This document shows, piece by piece, positions 52,061 to 61,232 of a stretch of DNA of 64,000 nucleotides. The stretch spans positions 86,181-150,180 of the forward strand of contig CACFXU010000003.1 in the NCBI GenBank assembly GCA_902570155.1, read 5' to 3'. A program made the translations under genes and the position numbers. The number at the start of each line of letters is the position of its first letter. The first letter of the stretch is position 1. The notes beneath the pieces are model-generated. The model ran no database searches and had not been told where the DNA came from. It was given only the letters and a program-made list of their open reading frames with translations. Source of the DNA: an uncultured Alphaproteobacteria bacterium (GTDB taxonomy: Bacteria > Pseudomonadota > Alphaproteobacteria > HIMB59 > GCA-002718135).

Positions 52061-53538
52061 TAATTGGTATTATCACGAATAAACTGATTTGCTTTCTTTA
52101 TTATATGATTTTTCCTCTCTGTATTCATTTTATCATAGATATTAACCATCATATTTAAGCGTGGATTAGATTGAAAAAATTTTCTATTTTTATTTATAAA
52201 ACGCCAATACAATCCATCCATAATATCATTCCAATTACCTCTTTTAAAATTCATCATTTTCATAAAATAACTTGAACCACAAATATAAGGTTTGGTACTA
52301 AATATACCTCCATCACTAAACAATCCCATACCATAAACATTAGGTGACATTACCCAATCAGAGCTATCTACAAACATTTCCATAAACCAATTATAAACTT
52401 CATTAGGTTTAATTTCACATAAGTTCATAATGTTACATAAAACCATTAGTCTCTCAATATGATGAGTGTACCCATATTTTTGAGCATTTTTAATTGAGTG
52501 ATCTAAAGGATCTAATCCCGTTGTACCGTCATACCATTTTTTAGTAAGAGAATTTTTATGTTTAAAGAAATTATTTTCTTCTAATTGTTGATCGTAATTT
52601 TGATAAATTCCCCTAATAAATTCTCTCCATCCAATAATTTGCCTGATATAACCTTCATAAGAATTAATTTTAATTTTATTTTCAACTTTTCTAACTCTCT
52701 CAATTATTAGTTCTGGTGTTAGTAAACCTAAATTAATCATTGGGCTTAGAACACTATGAAATAAAAAGTTATTATTAGTATCAACTGCATCTTCGTAATC
52801 ACCAAAAAAATTAAATTTTTTAATAATAAAATAATCCAACCATTTAACAGCATCATCATAAGTTGTAGGTAGCCAAAAATTATCAACTTCGCCTGGGTGA
52901 TTTTTAAAAATTGTGTTTATTTGTTGTTTTAAAACTTTTGTATGCTTTGTTTCTTTTGCAGTAATCATTTCTGGTATTTTAATATCTTTAGGTAGTTTTT
53001 TTCTGTTATCTTCATCAAAGCTCCATTTTCCACCTTTGGGCTTATTATTTTCCATTAAAATATCTATTTTTGCACGGGCAATTTTATAAAAATTTGCCAT
53101 AAAAGGTTTTTTTGTTTTACTTAAATAATTTTTAAATTCATCTCTTGAATTTAAAAACATGGGTGATTGTATAAAAGTTAATTTAATCTTATTTTTTTTA
53201 CATAAGGTGCTTATTTTTTTTTCAAAGAATTTATCTTCAATTTCAAAAGAAATTAATTCTTCGAATTTATTTTTTTTTATAAAATTTTCTAATTTTTTTT
53301 CGTAGGAAATTTTAAAATCCTTTTTTAAATCAATATAATTAACTTTAAATTTATTTTTTTTTAGTTCATCAGCATAAGATCTCATTGAGGACAGAAAAAG
53401 AATGAGTTTTAATTTGTGATGTTTTTGAAAAGTACAAAGATCAAAACTTTCACACATAAAAATAGTTGAGTCTTTATATTTTCTTAGGTGTTTATGAGGG
53501 AATAATTGATTTCCAAGAATTAAAAATACACTTTTCAT
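52060..53538 (-). CDS. FeS-BCP/CryPro-type photolyase homologue lacking the cluster cysteines
   Basis: A 492-residue protein from ATG 53538. An N-terminal Rossmann domain (VFLILGNQLFPHKHL) and a helical FAD domain (GWREFIRGIYQNYDQQ, HIERLMVLCNIMNLCEI, SSDWVMSPNVYGMGLFSDGG) match the bacterial (6-4) photolyase/PhrB-CryB family. That family binds a 4Fe-4S cluster through four cysteines including a C-x-x-C near the C-terminus. Here the matching stretch is shorter and reads MMNFKRGNWNDIMDGLYW with no cysteine, so the cluster appears absent. FAD-based repair or signalling is the likely role. Confidence 0.88.
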   Translation of the reverse strand: MKSVFLILGNQLFPHKHLRKYKDSTIFMCESFDLCTFQKHHKLKLILFLSSMRSYADELKKNKFKVNYIDLKKDFKISYEKKLENFIKKNKFEELISFEIEDKFFEKKISTLCKKNKIKLTFIQSPMFLNSRDEFKNYLSKTKKPFMANFYKIARAKIDILMENNKPKGGKWSFDEDNRKKLPKDIKIPEMITAKETKHTKVLKQQINTIFKNHPGEVDNFWLPTTYDDAVKWLDYFIIKKFNFFGDYEDAVDTNNNFLFHSVLSPMINLGLLTPELIIERVRKVENKIKINSYEGYIRQIIGWREFIRGIYQNYDQQLEENNFFKHKNSLTKKWYDGTTGLDPLDHSIKNAQKYGYTHHIERLMVLCNIMNLCEIKPNEVYNWFMEMFVDSSDWVMSPNVYGMGLFSDGGIFSTKPYICGSSYFMKMMNFKRGNWNDIMDGLYWRFINKNRKFFQSNPRLNMMVNIYDKMNTERKNHIIKKANQFIRDNTN

Positions 53539-53634
53539 CAATATTTAAATAGTAAGTTATTAAAAAATTTATATGATTTATTAAAATTAATTGCTTATTT
53601 TAGACAATTTTTAACTATAATAATTTATAATTTA

Positions 53635-54144
53635 ATGATCAAATTAGTAAAATTATTGGTAATTCCCCTGATAATTAGTTTTGGACTAATTTCTTGTAAT
53701 ACAACATCTCCAAATAAAGTAAAAAAATCTGATGCACAAAAAGTAACTAATATTGAATATGGAACAATTAAAACCTCTCTTCCAGTAAAAATTGAAGGTG
53801 AAAGTGATTGGATTGGAGCAACTGCTGGAGCAATGATAGGAGGTCTTTTAGCTTCTCAAATATGTGGAGAAGAAGAAATTTTAGGAACTAAGTGTCAAGA
53901 TATTGCTATAGTATATGGAACTATTGGAGGAGCTGCTATGGGCTCAGTAATACAAGCTAAAATTGGTAATCATGATGGCTTTCAATATATAGTGAATATT
54001 GATGAATGTGGTAATAACACTTCTAGTTGCCAAAATGATCAAGAAAAGGCTTTTGTACAAGGAGATGATAATGCTCTTCCAAATGGTCAAAGAGTTGTAA
54101 TTATCTACGGAGATGTAATAAGAGTTATGCCCTATGAAGAATAA
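53635..54144 (+). CDS. Glycine-zipper outer-membrane lipoprotein
   Basis: A 169-residue protein with a lipoprotein signal and lipobox L-I-S-C at about residue 21. Residues 60-105 hold a Gly/Ala-rich 2TM glycine-zipper (GATAGAMIGGLLASQ, YGTIGGAAMGSVIQA) as in SlyB/Pcp-like proteins, followed by a short C-terminal domain. Probably anchored in the outer membrane with a role in envelope integrity. It is divergent from the photolyase-like gene. Confidence 0.82.
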   Translation: MIKLVKLLVIPLIISFGLISCNTTSPNKVKKSDAQKVTNIEYGTIKTSLPVKIEGESDWIGATAGAMIGGLLASQICGEEEILGTKCQDIAIVYGTIGGAAMGSVIQAKIGNHDGFQYIVNIDECGNNTSSCQNDQEKAFVQGDDNALPNGQRVVIIYGDVIRVMPYEE

Positions 54145-54235
54145 TTTAGTAAAATTCATTATTAGTATTCTTTTATTATTTCCATTTCACCTCAATGCTG
54201 AATTAATATTTAAAGATAATTTTCCAAAATGTTAA
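54134..54235 (+). CDS. Candidate 33-residue exported peptide
   Basis: ATG 54134 overlaps the lipoprotein stop and opens 33 codons: a basic start (MKNNLVKF), a hydrophobic stretch of about 13 residues, and LNAELIFKDNFPKC. It looks like a signal peptide with a very short mature part ending in Cys, or the truncated 5' end of a longer gene. No ribosome-binding site is clear. Confidence 0.35.
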   Translation: MKNNLVKFIISILLLFPFHLNAELIFKDNFPKC

Positions 54236-54249
54236 ATTAAATTAGTATC

Positions 54250-54279
54250 TTGACTTTTAAGTATAATTTTTACTATAAA
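54250..54279 (+). promoter_or_regulatory. Candidate sigma70-type promoter
   Basis: TTGACT (54250-54255) and TATAAA (54274-54279) are spaced by 18 bases. Initiation would fall almost at the ATG 54285, suggesting a leaderless start for the small membrane peptide and the genes following it. Confidence 0.45.
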
Positions 54280-54284
54280 TACAT

Positions 54285-54368
54285 ATGAACAAGAGAAATT
54301 TATACGCAGCTATTGCGATAGTGTTTATCTTTGCTGCTTTAAATTTAACTATATATTTTTTCTATTAA
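54285..54368 (+). CDS. Candidate 27-residue single-helix membrane peptide
   Basis: ATG 54285 to TAA 54368 encodes MNKRNLYAAIAIVFIFAALN followed by LTIYFFY: a cationic N-terminus and one membrane helix. A promoter-like sequence ends directly upstream, and the next gene follows after 3 bases. Typical in size for an uncharacterised small membrane peptide. Confidence 0.4.
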   Translation: MNKRNLYAAIAIVFIFAALNLTIYFFY

Positions 54369-54371
54369 ATC

Positions 54372-54575
54372 ATGGTTATCAGAAGAAAATCTAGTATTTA
54401 TAAAAAATTATATGAAATTAATGGTCAGAAAATGATGTTCGGTCACGATAATATACATTTTAAAACAATTAACTTACCATCAAAACAAAGATACAAAAAT
54501 CTATGCAATAAATTTGGTTTAAAAAAAGTTAAATCTTCAGGAAAAAAAAATTTTCAAATAATTAACATTAATTAA
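54372..54575 (+). CDS. Small basic hypothetical protein (67 aa)
   Basis: A 67-residue Lys-rich protein (RRKSSIYKKLYEINGQKMMF, then LPSKQRYKNLCNKFGLKK) with no recognised family. Its stop is directly followed by the GTG of the flavoprotein gene, and it lies 3 bases after the 27-codon frame, so all three may form one transcript. The tight linkage supports it being real. Confidence 0.5.
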   Translation: MVIRRKSSIYKKLYEINGQKMMFGHDNIHFKTINLPSKQRYKNLCNKFGLKKVKSSGKKNFQIININ

Positions 54576-55553
54576 GTGAAAAATATTGCAATAATTGGAG
54601 CTGGGATGACTGGTTTGTCTCTTGCTTATAATCTTCAAGAACATAATATTACAATTTTTGATAAATCATGGAGACCAGGAGGAAGGGTATCTACTAGAAA
54701 GCATAATAATTACCTTTTTGATCATGGCGCACATTATCTATCAACAAATCATTCTGTAAATCAATTAAACGAAGTAATAAGTAGATATAACTTAGGACAA
54801 GTAATAGAAATAGATTTTGCAACAGATTATTTAAAAAATAAAAAGACTAGAAAAAAAATTATTATTGGTCAAAATGGAATTAATTCTATTCCAAATTCTA
54901 TTTTTGATAATATTGAAATAAAAAGTTATTTAAATTCTAAAATAATTAAAATTTCAAAAAATAGTAATAATCTCTTCTCGCTATTTTCTGAAAAGGAAGA
55001 ATTTAAAGATTTTGATTATATTTTAATTTGTATACCTTATTTACAATCAAAAGAACTTTCAAAAGAATTAATTGATTTTACTCAAATTGTTAACGAGCCT
55101 TCTTATGACCCCATACATACTGTAATGTTAAGCTATAAAGATAATAATAATATTAAAATTAAAGCAGGATTAAATCTTCATAAAGATATTAGTTTCTTTA
55201 TGAATCAAAATATAAAATTTAATGAATTATCTAATGATTGTTGGGTATTAAATATGAGTTCTGAATATACAAAAAATAATATTGATATAGACAAGACTGA
55301 ACTAGAAAAATATGCCCAATCAATATTTGAAGAAACATTTGATATAAAGAATGAAATAAGTTTTATTAAATCACACAGGTGGTTATATGCGCAAACAAAA
55401 TTGAGTTATAATACTATATCAAAAAAAAATTGGATTAATTCTAAGGATAATAAAATATTTTTAAGTGGAGACTGGGTTTTAGGAAAAAGTCTAAGCGATG
55501 CCTGGGATGCAGGTGAAAAATTATCACATTATATTAAGATTTTATCAGTTTGA
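54576..55553 (+). CDS. Renalase-like FAD-dependent oxidoreductase
   Basis: A 325-residue flavoprotein. The start is GTG at 54576, directly after the previous stop. The FAD motif IAIIGAGMTGLSLAYNL, RPGGRVSTRK, FDHGAHYLS and the C-terminal FLSGDWVLGKSLSDAWDAGE motif match the renalase/amine-oxidase-like group. Likely oxidises reduced nicotinamide or amine substrates in the cytoplasm; the true substrate is unknown. Convergent with an aminotransferase gene, 2 bases between stops. Confidence 0.87.
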   Translation: MKNIAIIGAGMTGLSLAYNLQEHNITIFDKSWRPGGRVSTRKHNNYLFDHGAHYLSTNHSVNQLNEVISRYNLGQVIEIDFATDYLKNKKTRKKIIIGQNGINSIPNSIFDNIEIKSYLNSKIIKISKNSNNLFSLFSEKEEFKDFDYILICIPYLQSKELSKELIDFTQIVNEPSYDPIHTVMLSYKDNNNIKIKAGLNLHKDISFFMNQNIKFNELSNDCWVLNMSSEYTKNNIDIDKTELEKYAQSIFEETFDIKNEISFIKSHRWLYAQTKLSYNTISKKNWINSKDNKIFLSGDWVLGKSLSDAWDAGEKLSHYIKILSV

Positions 55554-55555
55554 TA

Positions 55556-56746
55556 TTAAGTATTAAAATATTTTTTAATATTTTTAGCTGCTTGTCTTAT
55601 TCTTTGAGTATTTTCTACTAGACCAATACGAACAAACCCCTCGCCTCCTTTTCCAAAAGCTAAACCAGGAGCTACTGCAACGTCGGCATTTATCATTAAA
55701 TTCTTGGCAAACTTCATAGAACCCATTTTTTTATATTTTTTTGGTAAAGGAGCCCACACAAACATTGATGCTTCAGGCTCTGGAATTTTATCCCAACCAG
55801 CCCTTTCAAAAGATTCTATTAAAACATCTCTTCTTTTTTTATAAGTCTCTCTTATTTCTTCTACACATCTTTGAGATCCATTTAAAGCAGCAGTGGCTGC
55901 TACTTGCACAGGAGTAAAAGCACCATAATCTACATAAGATTTAATTTTTGTTAATGCTTCAATTAATGTTTTGTTTCCAACAGCAAAACCTATTCTCCAC
56001 CCTGCCATTGCATAAGTTTTAGATAAAGTCGTAAATTCAACAGCTATATTCTTAGCGCCATTAACTTCTAATATTGATGGAGGTGGATATTTACCAAAAT
56101 AAATTTCAGAATAAGCTAAATCAGATAATATATAAACTTGATATTTTTTTGCAATTTTTACTAATTCCTTATAAAAATCTAAATCAACTATCTGAGCTGT
56201 TGGATTAGAAGGAAAAGAAACAATAATAACTTTTATTGAAGAGTATTTTTTTAAATTATTAACAATATTTGATAAAAATTTGTTTCTATCGAACTGTCCA
56301 TTATAAAATGTTCTTAAAGGTGTTAATTTTGCTCCAGCAATCATAAAACCATATGGATGAACAGGGTATGATGGATCAGGGCATAATATCCTGTCTCCTC
56401 TTGAAGTTATAGCTTGTGCTAAATTTGCTAAACCTTCCTTTGAACCAATTGTTACTATAATTTCACTTGATGGATTTAAATCAACATTAAATCGTTTTTT
56501 ATAATATTTAGCTTGAGCTTTTCTTAATCCATTAATACCTTTTGAAACTGAATAACGTCCAACACCTGGTTTATCTACAACTTCTTTTAATTTCTGTCTT
56601 ATGTGAAGAGGTGTTGGCATATCAGGATTGCCCATGCCAAAATCAATAATATCCCTACCTTCTGATCTCAGTTTCATTTTTAATGAATTTATCTCCCCAA
56701 ATATATATGGGGGAAGTCTATTAATTCTTTCAAATTTAGATTTCAC
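55556..56746 (-). CDS. alaC: Alanine transaminase (AlaC-like, class I/II aminotransferase)
   Basis: A 396-residue PLP enzyme. The N-terminal FERINRLPPYIFGEINSLKM and FGMGNPDMPTP closely follow E. coli AlaC (YfdZ). PLP-binding K243 is in TTLSKTYAMAGWRIGF, with conserved GSKEGLAN, SFPSNPTAQ and D209 in LSDLAYSEI. It should convert glutamate and pyruvate to alanine and 2-oxoglutarate, but LL-DAP aminotransferase-like activity is a possible alternative. Confidence 0.88.
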   Translation of the reverse strand: MKSKFERINRLPPYIFGEINSLKMKLRSEGRDIIDFGMGNPDMPTPLHIRQKLKEVVDKPGVGRYSVSKGINGLRKAQAKYYKKRFNVDLNPSSEIIVTIGSKEGLANLAQAITSRGDRILCPDPSYPVHPYGFMIAGAKLTPLRTFYNGQFDRNKFLSNIVNNLKKYSSIKVIIVSFPSNPTAQIVDLDFYKELVKIAKKYQVYILSDLAYSEIYFGKYPPPSILEVNGAKNIAVEFTTLSKTYAMAGWRIGFAVGNKTLIEALTKIKSYVDYGAFTPVQVAATAALNGSQRCVEEIRETYKKRRDVLIESFERAGWDKIPEPEASMFVWAPLPKKYKKMGSMKFAKNLMINADVAVAPGLAFGKGGEGFVRIGLVENTQRIRQAAKNIKKYFNT

Positions 56747-56829
56747 TTTTTAAGCAATAATTAATTATTGATGATAATACTAGTTTAAATAAAATTGATT
56801 TTTAATAATATTATTCCTATTTTTATATT

Positions 56830-57534
56830 GTGATTAAATTATTTTACTATTTTTTGCCATTTATTGTAATGTTTCTACCAAGTTTATGGGTAAATTATAT
56901 TTTAAAAAAATATAATAAAATTTTACCTGATATGCCTTTCACTGGTAGAGAACTTGGAAAAAAAATCCTTGAAGAAGAAAAAATTACCAATGTATCAATT
57001 AATCCTATTCAGCAATTAGATCATTACAATCCTAAAGAAAAAAAAATACATATCGCTACAGATAAACTTGATAAAAAAAGTATTACAAGCATTGCTGTTG
57101 TTGCACACGAAATTGGTCATGCAATTCAAGATAAAGAAAAATACAAACCACTTATTCTTAGACAATCATTAATTGAAAAAACAATGATCTTTCAAAGAAT
57201 TGGCTCGTTTTTATTAATTATAGGACTACCGTCAATATTTGCCTTCACTAAAAGTCCATTTATCACCCTTATTGCTGCGATAATAATAATGGGATGTTTA
57301 TCTACAAATGTGCTAATCCATTTGATTACTCTTCCTGTAGAATTTGATGCAAGTTTTAAGAGAGCCTTACCAATACTCAAAAGATTTGTTCCTAGAGAGA
57401 ATATGTACCAATGCAAATCCGTTTTAAGAGCTGCTGCATTGACATATTTAGCTCAATCCATTGTAAGTATATTTAGATTAAAAATAATACTGTTATCTTT
57501 TATCAATATTTTTAAGTCAATTATAAGAAGATAA
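56830..57534 (+). CDS. YugP-like membrane zinc metallopeptidase
   Basis: A 234-residue protein. The start is GTG at 56830. A first membrane helix precedes the zinc motif H93-E94-x2-H97 (AVVAHEIGHAIQD), and several helices follow (about 125-165 and 195-230). This is the pattern of the neutral zinc metallopeptidase family PF04298 (YugP). The role in the family is unknown; it may act in envelope protein turnover. Confidence 0.88.
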   Translation: MIKLFYYFLPFIVMFLPSLWVNYILKKYNKILPDMPFTGRELGKKILEEEKITNVSINPIQQLDHYNPKEKKIHIATDKLDKKSITSIAVVAHEIGHAIQDKEKYKPLILRQSLIEKTMIFQRIGSFLLIIGLPSIFAFTKSPFITLIAAIIIMGCLSTNVLIHLITLPVEFDASFKRALPILKRFVPRENMYQCKSVLRAAALTYLAQSIVSIFRLKIILLSFINIFKSIIRR

Positions 57535-57582
57535 TATTTTTCTCTTTAAATAAAATGGGAAATTTATTAAGTTAGATAATTA

Positions 57583-60195
57583 ATGAATTTAAGTGAAAAA
57601 ATATCTATAATATTAGTAGATAAAGGTTTTTCTTTGTCTCCAAAAAAAAATACTGAAGATTTAATCAATTCTGGCACAGAATTTCACAGAAGTAATGAAG
57701 ACATCAAAATTGCAGAACAGCATGGTATCGCAGATCAAATTTTTATTCTTTTAAAAGGTGAGGCTGAATATGTAAAATATCATAATAATGTTTTTTATAA
57801 GTTAGCAACATTAAAGAATGCAGGGTCACCTCTTGGTATTTCAGGCTTAAATGCGCCAGGTAGATATATGTCAGATATATTTATTAAAGGTAATTCAGAA
57901 TATATTTCTATCAAAATAGAAAAGTTAAAAGAATTGGAAGAAGTAGATCCGGATTATGCAAGTTTTTTTTATTCTTTTTTATTATTTGAATCAATTAATT
58001 TAATATGGTCATCTCGCAATTTAGAAAAACCCATTGAACACAAAAACATTAATTTAGCTGATGGTGTTAAAACTGGTGGAGATATTGTAAATACCAAAAG
58101 AATTAAAAATTCAGCATTTTTAGCTTTTCTTGATGATAACGATTTAGATGAATTAATACATTACGCAAACGTTAGATTATTTTCATCTGGTGAATTTATA
58201 ACATTAGAGGGTAAAAATTCTGATGGAATAAATATTTTGTTAAAAGGTAAGGTTGAAGCCTCTTTTACAAATTTAAAAGATGACCAAATAGAAAAAAATT
58301 CAAGATCAATAGCTAGACCAGGAGTAGCATTGTCCTTATCTTCAGGATTACATGAAATTGAATCACCCTACTCCTTAAAAGCAACAAGAGATACAACGAT
58401 ATTAAAATTCTCAAATGAATTTATTGATAATTTAATTAAAACCAATCCAGAATTGGCAATCAAATTTTTTAAAAGACAATTATGGCAATTAGGACGGTAT
58501 ATTCAAAGTTCAACAGGCTTAACAACTTATCCCGCTAAAAATGAAAAAGAGTTTTTTCAATATTTATTAAATGATAATTCTGCAACAATTCCAAGTAATT
58601 CCAAACTTTATACAATACCTCATTTATTAGAAAATCATTTAACTCATTCTTTAGCATTCGATACAATTTATGATTTAATTATCACAGGTAATGATGATGA
58701 AAAATCTATAGCTAGTTTAATGATTGATGCATTGAGTGGTATAGAAAGAAAAAATAGATTTTTCAAACAACTAAACAAAATATACAACAGAGTTGCAAAT
58801 TCATATGATTCAATAAATAAACAAGCATTACAAAAATTAACAAATTCAGATTTTATAAAAGCTTTTGATCAAGTACCTTATGTTATTAAAGGTATGGAGA
58901 ATTTACCTGATGAAGCCACAAACATATTTTTTTATAATCATTTGGCAAGCATTGAAGAAAATGGTTTAGCCAATGGACATCAATTTAGTATAGATAGTCA
59001 CTTTATAAGTGCAAAAATTTTATTTCGAAAATATGGTGATGGTGGTCAAAGAATTGCCCGATATTCTAGAAATACTGAATTCTGGAGATATAATTATTAT
59101 GAGAATTTAGATTATATTTTCGTCCATACACCAGAATCAGATTATTTAAATGAAACTCAAGAACAAAAAAAGAAAAGAAAAAGTAAATTATTTATCGAAA
59201 CTCAAAATATTTTTGATCAAAACAGACCTTTAGTTATAGCACCAGAAGGTACATCTGAAACTGAAGATAATTTAACTCCAAATTCCCCAGGTCCATTAAA
59301 ACCAGGTGCATTTTTATTAGCAGACCAATTAAAACCAGAGCCCCTTCTTGTTCCAATTGCATTAGCAAATTTTGATTATTCAATTTCTGATACTATTTAT
59401 TCAGCAGTTATTAAAGAACCAATAAAAATAAAAGATTTTGTAAATGATATGAAAAATAAAAAAGAGTTAGAAAATTTTTTATCTAAATATAGAAAAACTT
59501 TTAGAACATATGTTGAGGAAGCAATTGAATTAGCAAAATCTGCTTCAAAAAATAAAATTAATTATGAAGATGTGGTTAGTAACTTAAATTTAGTAAGCCC
59601 TATTGAAGAAGAATTTGAAGCAGATGTGAGAGAATTAGAAATTAAATTACATTCAGATCAATATAAAAATAACAAAATAGTCTTATTTGGAAGTTCAACA
59701 TTTAGAGATTGGGAAAATGCAAAAACTGATCTGTCATTTGATAGTTTATTAAATTTAGGATTCGGTGGTTCCACATTAGTATCATGCCGCACCTATTTTA
59801 ATAGAATAGTAGTACCAAATAATCCTGATAAGATGATTTTTTATGCAGGTGATAATGATATAGGCAGCGGAATGAGTGCTGAAGATTTAGAAAATGAATT
59901 TTTATTATTTGCTTCTGAAGTTAATGAAAAATTACCTCATACCTTATGTTTTTTTGTTTCTATTAAGCCAAGTGTATTTAGGAATAATTATTTAAATACA
60001 ATATTAGATGCAAATGAACGAATTAAAAACAAAATTGAGAATTTTAGTCAATGGCGCTATATTGATCTTTGTTCTCCTATGCTTGATGCTGGATTTGAAA
60101 AATTTTATTCAGAAGATCCATTACACATGAATGTACTTGGTTACAGTCTCTTAAGTAAATTAATTAGAGATGAAATCTCGAAATTTACAATTTAA
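57583..60195 (+). CDS. cNMP-binding-fold / PlsC-like acyltransferase / SGNH esterase fusion
   Basis: An 870-residue protein with four parts. Two cNMP-binding-like domains (about 20-120 and 170-310) lack the usual GE-x-L and Arg cassette, so cNMP binding is doubtful. A PlsC-like acyltransferase domain (about 420-640) has H466-x4-D471 (GHQFSID) and PEGT around E555 (APEGTSE). A C-terminal SGNH hydrolase (about 690-870) has Ser705 (FGSSTFRDW), a Gly block (LGFGGSTL), N758 in GDND, and D845-x2-H848. It could transfer or remove acyl chains on phospholipids in a regulated way. Confidence 0.82.
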   Translation: MNLSEKISIILVDKGFSLSPKKNTEDLINSGTEFHRSNEDIKIAEQHGIADQIFILLKGEAEYVKYHNNVFYKLATLKNAGSPLGISGLNAPGRYMSDIFIKGNSEYISIKIEKLKELEEVDPDYASFFYSFLLFESINLIWSSRNLEKPIEHKNINLADGVKTGGDIVNTKRIKNSAFLAFLDDNDLDELIHYANVRLFSSGEFITLEGKNSDGINILLKGKVEASFTNLKDDQIEKNSRSIARPGVALSLSSGLHEIESPYSLKATRDTTILKFSNEFIDNLIKTNPELAIKFFKRQLWQLGRYIQSSTGLTTYPAKNEKEFFQYLLNDNSATIPSNSKLYTIPHLLENHLTHSLAFDTIYDLIITGNDDEKSIASLMIDALSGIERKNRFFKQLNKIYNRVANSYDSINKQALQKLTNSDFIKAFDQVPYVIKGMENLPDEATNIFFYNHLASIEENGLANGHQFSIDSHFISAKILFRKYGDGGQRIARYSRNTEFWRYNYYENLDYIFVHTPESDYLNETQEQKKKRKSKLFIETQNIFDQNRPLVIAPEGTSETEDNLTPNSPGPLKPGAFLLADQLKPEPLLVPIALANFDYSISDTIYSAVIKEPIKIKDFVNDMKNKKELENFLSKYRKTFRTYVEEAIELAKSASKNKINYEDVVSNLNLVSPIEEEFEADVRELEIKLHSDQYKNNKIVLFGSSTFRDWENAKTDLSFDSLLNLGFGGSTLVSCRTYFNRIVVPNNPDKMIFYAGDNDIGSGMSAEDLENEFLLFASEVNEKLPHTLCFFVSIKPSVFRNNYLNTILDANERIKNKIENFSQWRYIDLCSPMLDAGFEKFYSEDPLHMNVLGYSLLSKLIRDEISKFTI

Positions 60196-60209
60196 ACTTA
60201 AATAAAAAA

Positions 60210-61232
60210 TTAAATTTTAATTTCTTTTCTTAGTTTATCAGATTTATATGAATTGAAGACTAATGATAAACTCTTTATGTTATCTTCACCACTGGTGTCG
60301 TGTTCAATATTATTTATTAGTGAATCAATGAAATGTTTGTGCGTATTGATTACACTTTCTTGAATTTGATCCCAAGGTTTTGAAATCCATTTATATTTCT
60401 TTGGTTTTCCATCATAAATCTTCTTTTTATTATTTTTGTGAAGAATAATTTTGTAATTGTAGTCCAAATCAATTGAGCCGTTAGAGAATTCTAAATTAAC
60501 TAGTGTTTGAGCAAATCTGTCTGGTTTTTTTATTGAAGAAATAGATGCATCAACAATAGTAATACTATTATTTTTATTTCTTATCAGCGATATAAAATCG
60601 GTTTCACCTTTAAATTTATTATTTGTATTTTGATTTACTGTATAAATACTTTTTGCTTCTCCCATAAAAAATCTACTTAAATCAAATAAATGGATTCCTA
60701 CGTCTAGGGTTAAATACTCTTTTAAATCGTATAAATATGTTTGATTGGTATATCCAACAGGATTTGCATGTCTAAAAGATATCTTGGCATAATGTGGTCT
60801 CGTTAATTGCTCTTTATTTATAATTTCTTTTAATTTTAATAGAGGGCTTTGCCATCTAAAATTCTCATGAACCATAAGTGGTGTTTTATTTTTTTTATAT
60901 AAAGAAACAATTTTTTTTGCATTAGATAAATTTTCAGCAAATGGCTTTTGTATAGAAGTTGGAATTTTATACTTAGATAAAATTTTGCCAATATTTAAGT
61001 GTGTCTCCATTGTTGTTACAACATCAACAAAGTCAATTTTATGTTTTTTTAACATTAATTCTATAGATGAATAAGAATGTAAAATGTTAAATTTAGATTT
61101 AAATTTATTAGCTTTTTTAATATCTAAATCACAAACACATATTATTTCAATATTTTTTAATTCTTTCCAAGCTAAAATATGATTTTCAGCAAAGAAACCA
61201 CAACCAATTAATGCTCCTTTTAATTTTTTCAT
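60210..61232 (-). CDS. Gfo/Idh/MocA-family oxidoreductase, possible D-apiose dehydrogenase
   Basis: A 340-residue NAD(P)-dependent enzyme: N-terminal GALIGCGFFAENHILAW, sugar-binding IQKPFAENL (in place of EKP), HENFRWQSP, and the C-terminal TLDVGIHLFDLSRFF motif. Many such enzymes oxidise sugars or cyclitols. Its neighbour resembles D-apionate lactonase, and D-apiose dehydrogenase is a Gfo/Idh/MocA enzyme, so apiose oxidation is a plausible role. Its ATG overlaps the neighbour's TGA by 4 bases. Confidence 0.8.
   Translation of the reverse strand: MKKLKGALIGCGFFAENHILAWKELKNIEIICVCDLDIKKANKFKSKFNILHSYSSIELMLKKHKIDFVDVVTTMETHLNIGKILSKYKIPTSIQKPFAENLSNAKKIVSLYKKNKTPLMVHENFRWQSPLLKLKEIINKEQLTRPHYAKISFRHANPVGYTNQTYLYDLKEYLTLDVGIHLFDLSRFFMGEAKSIYTVNQNTNNKFKGETDFISLIRNKNNSITIVDASISSIKKPDRFAQTLVNLEFSNGSIDLDYNYKIILHKNNKKKIYDGKPKKYKWISKPWDQIQESVINTHKHFIDSLINNIEHDTSGEDNIKSLSLVFNSYKSDKLRKEIKI

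Noticed and set aside
57583..60195. Canonical cyclic-nucleotide binding by the acyltransferase fusion
   Set aside because: Neither N-terminal domain has the conserved Gly-Glu and Arg residues of the phosphate-binding cassette, so binding is not claimed.
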